This document shows, piece by piece, positions 7,560 to 9,902 of a DNA stretch of 9,902 nucleotides. The stretch is from Planctomycetota bacterium (GTDB lineage Bacteria; Planctomycetota; Phycisphaerae; FEN-1346; JAACEH01). The stretch is from assembly GCA_016935955.1 (NCBI GenBank), contig JAFGPY010000405.1, positions 1-9,902 on the forward strand. The letters are read 5' to 3'. The notes under the pieces are model-generated. The model was not told where the DNA came from and ran no database searches. It saw nothing but the letters and a program-made list of their open reading frames with translations. The position numbers were made by a program, and so were the translations under genes. How positions within the stretch are numbered: position 1 is the stretch's first letter; each line of letters begins with the position of its first letter.

Positions 7560-7577
7560 AAAGGCGACGGAGCCTTT
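7560..7577 (+). other. leader hairpin 3 (antiterminator), hexaloop GACGGA
   Basis: A perfect 6-bp stem AAAGGC/GCCTTT (7560-7565 with 7572-7577) closes the loop GACGGA, which shares its first four bases with the hairpin 1 loop. Its loop and 3' arm form the base of the downstream terminator stem, as expected of an ANTAR P2 element. Confidence 0.55.
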
Positions 7578-7614
7578 CTGACAGCATAGTCTGTCAGAAA
7601 GGCTCCGTTTTTTT
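7567..7614 (+). terminator. strong intrinsic terminator ahead of the zinc-ribbon genes
   Basis: A perfect 18-bp inverted repeat (7567-7584 with 7591-7608) with loop CATAGT is followed by seven T's (7608-7614). It is the strongest terminator in the window, yet it lies between a promoter and a gene that begins 31 bp later, leaving no room for another promoter. That placement points to conditional read-through. Confidence 0.92.
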
Positions 7615-7645
7615 GTACCTGGTGCATTGTTGGTGGAGGTGCCAG

Positions 7646-7906
7646 ATGGATGCGACTCAAGTTCAGCAAGTCTGTCCTGAATGCGGCACTCTGATGCAGG
7701 CCGGAGAATCGGTCTCATCTTGTGGGAATCGGGCCCGGTGGTGGCAGTGCCCTAACGCCTCGTGCGGCACGTCCTGGCTGATCCCCGTCCCCAGGGTTGA
7801 GACCACCGCCATCCTGACACAGATTACCCAGTCGTCACTGCACGGCTGGCTCAACGATAAAGCGGTCAGTCAGCCAGACGAACACGTTTCCATGACAAGG
7901 GGGTAA
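7646..7906 (+). CDS. small zinc-ribbon protein, 86 residues
   Basis: The start codon follows an excellent GGAGG at 7635-7639 with 6 bases between. The product has a cysteine pattern typical of a zinc ribbon: C10-x2-C13, then C35-x4-C40 after WWQCP, with a further C26 between. The core (about 9-46) is followed by an approximately 40-residue polar tail with a helix-prone stretch (TAILTQITQSSLHGWL). There is no signal peptide or membrane segment. I do not recognise the family. Zinc ribbons of this size often bind nucleic acid or protein partners. It is the first gene after the attenuated leader and is separated from the next zinc-ribbon gene by 4 bp, so the pair should be co-expressed. Tryptophans beside the cysteines (W32, W33, W44) are notable. 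Confidence 0.75.
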   Translation: MDATQVQQVCPECGTLMQAGESVSSCGNRARWWQCPNASCGTSWLIPVPRVETTAILTQITQSSLHGWLNDKAVSQPDEHVSMTRG

Positions 7907-7910
7907 GACC

Positions 7911-8087
7911 ATGCGACTCAGAGTGAGACCGCTGGAGAAGAAGAACCTCCGCTGCCTGAGATGCGGGAAGATGATGTGGACCGACGCCGCTCATCGGTTC
8001 TGCAGGAAGTGTCGTCGTCACAATAATGAGGTGTTCGATTCGCACACCTACTCGTTGACCGGTGACTCACGTGAGATGGCCGGCTGA
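7911..8087 (+). CDS. small basic double-CxxC zinc-ribbon protein, 58 residues
   Basis: The ATG at 7911 follows an AGGGGG site (7898-7903) that overlaps the end of the preceding gene, giving about 7 bases of spacing and tight coupling. The product contains CLRC (15-18) and CRKC (31-34), 12 residues apart, in a strongly basic context (RLRVRP, EKKN, HRFCRKCRRH), which suggests a nucleic-acid-binding zinc knuckle. Small proteins with a CLRCGKxxW...CxxC core occur in planctomycetes and phages as uncharacterised zinc ribbons; the resemblance is from memory and not tested. The last residues and the stop codon lie within an inverted-repeat structure (8066-8131). The gene is short enough to be missed by length-filtered gene callers. 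Confidence 0.72.
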   Translation: MRLRVRPLEKKNLRCLRCGKMMWTDAAHRFCRKCRRHNNEVFDSHTYSLTGDSREMAG

Positions 8088-8131
8088 AGCCGGTCGTCGA
8101 GAGCCGGACCCTCCGCTCCGGCTCTCACGTG
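8066..8131 (+). other. three-way-junction inverted repeat with two CACGTG palindromes
   Basis: CACGTGAGA (8068-8076) is complementary to TCTCACGTG (8123-8131). Between them lie a 5-bp stem with tetraloop TGAA (8080-8093) and a 10-bp perfect stem (8099-8108 with 8117-8126, 8-base loop). The latter shares four bases with the outer stem, so the two compete at their junction. The zinc-ribbon stop codon lies in the tetraloop. No T-run follows, so it is not a classical terminator; it may stabilise the 3' end of the operon or act in termination with Rho. Confidence 0.5.
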
Positions 8132-8141
8132 TAAAGACGAG

Positions 8142-8182
8142 GGGGGAATTCGCCGCCGCAATCTGCGGGCGGCGGTTCCCCC
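8142..8182. other. long GC-rich hairpin
   Basis: A 7-bp stem GGGGGAA/TTCCCCC (8142-8148 with 8176-8182) encloses a second 7-bp stem (8151-8157 with 8168-8174) that can extend inward over three more pairs with one bulged G. It has no adjacent T-run on the plus strand. It may be a terminator for the zinc-ribbon operon or a remnant of a mobile repeat. Confidence 0.5.
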
Positions 8183-8209
8183 ATTCATTAGTCTGATGAT
8201 CTGAGGAAT

Positions 8210-8233
8210 GGTCGGGGGGAACTGGCCCCGGCC
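8210..8233 (+). other. GC-rich hairpin, possible weak terminator
   Basis: An 8-bp stem with one G-U pair (8210-8217 with 8226-8233) and an 8-base loop is followed by GTCTTCC, only slightly T-rich. Confidence 0.35.
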
Positions 8234-8304
8234 GTCTTCCATCACCGCTTGAACCCTCTAAAACCGCAGCATTTTCTCCCTCTGCAAACAAGCGGCAATG
8301 GGCC

Positions 8305-8333
8305 TTGACGACCCCACCTCAACGACGTAACAT
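8305..8333 (+). promoter_or_regulatory. sigma-70-type promoter of the dehydrogenase operon
   Basis: TTGACG (8305-8310, 5 of 6) and TAACAT (8328-8333, 4 of 6) are separated by exactly 17 bases. Transcription would start near 8340, giving a leader of about 90 nt. Confidence 0.6.
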
Positions 8334-8417
8334 GCTCGCTTCGTCGCCATCGGGCCCGGGACGCTCCAAGCATTGCGCATCCCGTGTCCGGCCAGGGAAC
8401 CTGAGGCCCTTGTGGCT

Positions 8418-8425
8418 GGAGGGAG
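8418..8425 (+). promoter_or_regulatory. ribosome binding site supporting a GTG start
   Basis: GGAGGGAG ends 6 bases before GTG at 8432. The next in-frame ATG (8453) lies 27 bases beyond it and inside the first strand of the Rossmann fold, so the GTG is the start. Confidence 0.8.
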
Positions 8426-8431
8426 AGCGTC

Positions 8432-9496
8432 GTGACCGTCAAACCCATCGGCATGGCCGTTTGGGGCCTGCACCATCAGCATCCGCGCTGGTACTGGCCG
8501 CTGTTCAAGAACTTGCCGCAGTTCAATCCGCTCTGCATCTGTGATAGCGACAAGAACTTTCTGGCCGGCGAGGAAGCCTTCTTCGGCCTGCAGGGCTACA
8601 GCGATCCCGCCGAGATGCTGGCTCGCAAGGACATCGAGGTGGTGCTGATCTTCGTGCCGCACGCCGACATGCCCGCCGCCGTCCGTCAGGCCCTTGCCGC
8701 CGGCAAGCACGTGCTGGTCGAGAAGCCCATAGGCGCTACGCTGGACCAGGTTCGCCAGATCGCCCAGATGGCCGCCGAGACCAAGTTGAAGGTCACCACC
8801 GGTTACTGCTGGCGGTTCGACCCGATGGCCCGCAAGATCAAGCAATGGATCGACGCCGGACTGCTGGGCGAGATCGTCCACTTTGAGGGCCGCATGACGG
8901 CCGGCGGCGCGTGGCGGTACATCCGCGACAACGCCCCGTGGATGCTCAAGGCCGAACAGGCCGGCGGCCCGATGCTGAACCTGGGCGTCCACTGGATCGA
9001 CCTGTTCCATTGGTGGACGGGCCTGGAGGTTGCAGCCGTTCAGGGCCGCGCAACGAACTTCGGCGGCGAGCCCGAGCGGACCATCGAAGATTGTGCCTAC
9101 GCCGTGCTCGAGTACGGCAACGGGGCCACGGGGCTGCTGGACATCAGCTACAGCGCCCCGCGCTCGTTCCCGCAGGGCCGCGACCTGTTCGTGTCGATTC
9201 GCGGCACCCTCGGCATGGTCAACTGGGTGCCGTCCTGGGGCGGCGACGACAACAACGTTCTGCTGGTCACCGAACACGCATCGGTCGGCGACCGCAAGGT
9301 GCAACAGATCAAGGAGCCTACGGCCCAGGTGCCGGGATACTGCGGGCAGATGGGTCTGGACTACCTGGCCGACTTCGCGACGGCCATCCGCACGGACCGC
9401 GAGGTCGGCATTCCGGTCAGCGACGGCGTGAGGGCCACGGTCGTGGCCGAGGCCGCACTGCACAGCGCCGCAACGGGCAAGCGCGTGGTGCTCTGA
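8432..9496 (+). CDS. Gfo/Idh/MocA-family NAD(P)-dependent oxidoreductase
   Basis: The 354-residue product has the usual family length. A Rossmann domain (about 5-125) includes VLIFVPHADMPAAVRQALAAGKHVLVEKP, with the conserved EKP (97-99; K98 the usual catalytic lysine). The C-terminal domain follows, with GGPMLNLGVHWIDLFHWW, where H187 and D190 fit the family's substrate-binding pair. Members oxidise or reduce sugars, inositols or their acids; the substrate cannot be read from sequence. The nucleotide-binding loop is odd: where GxGxxG is expected the sequence is GLHHQH (12-17), keeping only the first glycine and carrying three histidines. The gene is first in an apparent operon with the 2-hydroxyacid dehydrogenase 37 bp downstream, which suggests sugar-acid catabolism. 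Confidence 0.9.
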   Translation: MTVKPIGMAVWGLHHQHPRWYWPLFKNLPQFNPLCICDSDKNFLAGEEAFFGLQGYSDPAEMLARKDIEVVLIFVPHADMPAAVRQALAAGKHVLVEKPIGATLDQVRQIAQMAAETKLKVTTGYCWRFDPMARKIKQWIDAGLLGEIVHFEGRMTAGGAWRYIRDNAPWMLKAEQAGGPMLNLGVHWIDLFHWWTGLEVAAVQGRATNFGGEPERTIEDCAYAVLEYGNGATGLLDISYSAPRSFPQGRDLFVSIRGTLGMVNWVPSWGGDDNNVLLVTEHASVGDRKVQQIKEPTAQVPGYCGQMGLDYLADFATAIRTDREVGIPVSDGVRATVVAEAALHSAATGKRVVL

Positions 9497-9533
9497 AGAT
9501 CGTCCCGAAGGACCTGAAGCTGGGGGAACCGAC

Positions 9534-9902
9534 GTGCCAACCAAGATTGTCGTAACCGATTACCTGGAACCGGACTTCGAGTGGGAGCAGGAGCAACTGC
9601 GGCAGCGCGGGCTCGACTTCGAGTGGACGGCCCACCAGGCCAAGTTCGCCAAGGAAGACGAGCTGGTCAAGATCATCGGCGATGCCGAGGTGGTCATCGT
9701 CAACATGGCCCGCATGACGCCCGCCGTCATCAACCGCCTGGGTCGCTGCAAGCTGATCATCCGTCACGGCATCGGCTACGACAACGTGGACGTCGCGGCC
9801 GCCACGGCGCGGGGCATCCGCGTGACCAACACGCCCGGCGTGCTGGACGACACCACCGCCGATCTCACCTGGGCGCTGCTCATGGCCGCCGCGCGCCGAA
9901 TC
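9534..9902 (+). CDS. D-isomer-specific 2-hydroxyacid dehydrogenase, N-terminal part (cut by window end)
   Basis: A GTG start preceded by GGGGGA (9522-9527) opens a frame of 123 codons with no stop before the window end. The sequence begins as a substrate-binding domain (VVTDYLEPDFEWEQEQL). It continues with IIRHGIGYDNVDVAAATARGIRVTNTPGVLDDTTADLTWALLMAAARRI (residues about 75-123; the quoted blocks are IIRHGIGYDNVDV and VTNTPGVLDDTTAD). This is the conserved region just before the NAD-binding domain in phosphoglycerate, glyoxylate and lactate dehydrogenases. The catalytic Arg, Glu and His and the NAD motif lie beyond the window. Family members reduce 2-keto acids or oxidise D-2-hydroxy acids with NAD(P). 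Position 37 bp after the oxidoreductase suggests a shared transcript and pathway. Confidence 0.88.
   Translation, partial: MPTKIVVTDYLEPDFEWEQEQLRQRGLDFEWTAHQAKFAKEDELVKIIGDAEVVIVNMARMTPAVINRLGRCKLIIRHGIGYDNVDVAAATARGIRVTNTPGVLDDTTADLTWALLMAAARRI

Larger units (their letters stand above)
7496..7614 (+). promoter_or_regulatory. candidate ANTAR-controlled antitermination leader RNA
   Basis: Between the promoter and the first zinc-ribbon gene lie three hairpins with six-base loops (7496-7513, 7525-7546, 7560-7577) and an 18-bp intrinsic terminator (7567-7614). The third hairpin uses bases 7567-7577 of the terminator's 5' arm, so the two structures exclude each other. When the third hairpin forms, the terminator keeps only its apical 7 bp and loses contact with the T-run. 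There is no ATG or GTG between 7496 and the terminator, so a translated leader peptide is unlikely. This is the layout known for ANTAR targets, and an ANTAR regulator is encoded just upstream. Regulation of this leader by that protein is inferred. The same transcript, if always terminated, would be an approximately 118-nt small RNA. Confidence 0.6.
8088..8431. other. 344-bp gene-free stretch with structured elements and a promoter
   Basis: No convincing coding frame was found on either strand. The first half holds the remainder of the CACGTG structure (to 8131), a long GC-rich hairpin (8142-8182) and a shorter one (8210-8233). The second half holds the promoter at 8305-8333 and a leader of about 90 nt before the oxidoreductase start. 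Nothing further was recognised at 8234-8300 or in the leader apart from a GGGCCC palindrome near 8355. Confidence 0.7.

Noticed and set aside
7496..7566. Alternative hairpin registers giving canonical A-x-x-G loops
   Set aside because: The six-base windows with A first and G fourth (for example from 7506 or 7536) have no complementary flanks, so the G-x-C-G loops are the only supported reading.
7496..7614. Leader-peptide (ribosome-mediated) attenuation
   Set aside because: No ATG or GTG with a ribosome site lies between the promoter and the terminator, so no leader peptide can be supported.
7391..7645. In-frame upstream extension of the 86-residue zinc-ribbon protein through the leader to a TTG at 7391
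   Set aside because: It would translate through the terminator and hairpins, has no ribosome site, and the GGAGG-ATG at 7646 is far better.
4810..7903. CAAGGGGG found upstream of the kinase (4810), in the leader promoter (7463) and before the second zinc-ribbon gene (7896)
   Set aside because: The three copies lie at different distances from promoter elements and one is simply a ribosome site, so an operator role is not supported.
8099..8126. Group II intron domain V, suggested by GAGAGCCGGA
   Set aside because: Only the 5' half resembles it. The GAAA tetraloop, the two-base bulge and any intron-encoded reverse transcriptase are missing.
8190..8206. TGATGA and CTGA resembling C/D-box RNA motifs
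   Set aside because: They nearly overlap, lack a guide interval and occur in a bacterium-like context; chance is sufficient.
8258..9544. 428-codon open frame antisense to the oxidoreductase
   Set aside because: Same GC-bias shadow; it crosses the promoter and start region of the real operon and has no motifs.

Overview
The window is GC-rich bacterial DNA with densely packed genes, clear Shine-Dalgarno sequences and frequent GTG starts. The gene mix suggests a Planctomycetota-like bacterium: an MMPL/RND exporter, a lipoprotein ApbE, an acidic-tailed DUF2007-type protein, a MASE3 sensor kinase, small CxxC zinc-ribbon proteins, and a Gfo/Idh/MocA oxidoreductase next to a 2-hydroxyacid dehydrogenase. 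That assignment is an inference from gene content, not from a marker gene. No rRNA, tRNA, CRISPR array, transposase or integrase was seen.

Layout. Positions 1-1218 (minus strand) hold the N-terminal 406 codons of an MMPL-family exporter, transcribed away from an apbE-like lipoprotein gene (1395-2540). A promoter at 2580-2608 drives a small protein (2659-3123) with a DUF2007-like domain and an extremely acidic tail, closed by a 13-bp-stem terminator. A xylulokinase-type FGGY kinase gene (3227-4759) follows. Next is a two-component system whose genes are translationally linked: a MASE3-PAS-HisKA_2 histidine kinase (4956-6776) and an ANTAR-domain response regulator (6779-7390).

Directly downstream is the most interesting part. 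A promoter (7459-7488) starts a roughly 120-nt untranslated leader containing three tandem hairpins, each with a six-base loop of the form G-x-C-G-x-x. The third hairpin shares its loop and 3' arm with the 5' arm of an 18-bp, seven-T intrinsic terminator (7567-7614). Beyond the terminator lie two tightly coupled genes for small zinc-ribbon proteins of 86 and 58 residues (7646-7906 and 7911-8087). ANTAR regulators such as EutV, NasR and AmiR act by binding hexaloop hairpins that compete with terminators, so this looks like a self-contained signalling module: membrane signal, kinase, ANTAR protein, antitermination, zinc-ribbon proteins. The loops carry G rather than the usual A at loop position 1.

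A 344-bp gene-free stretch (8088-8431) holds several strong inverted repeats, then a good promoter (8305-8333) for an apparent operon of a Gfo/Idh/MocA oxidoreductase (8432-9496) and a D-2-hydroxyacid dehydrogenase (from 9534, cut by the window end). These two and the xylulokinase fit sugar or sugar-acid catabolism.
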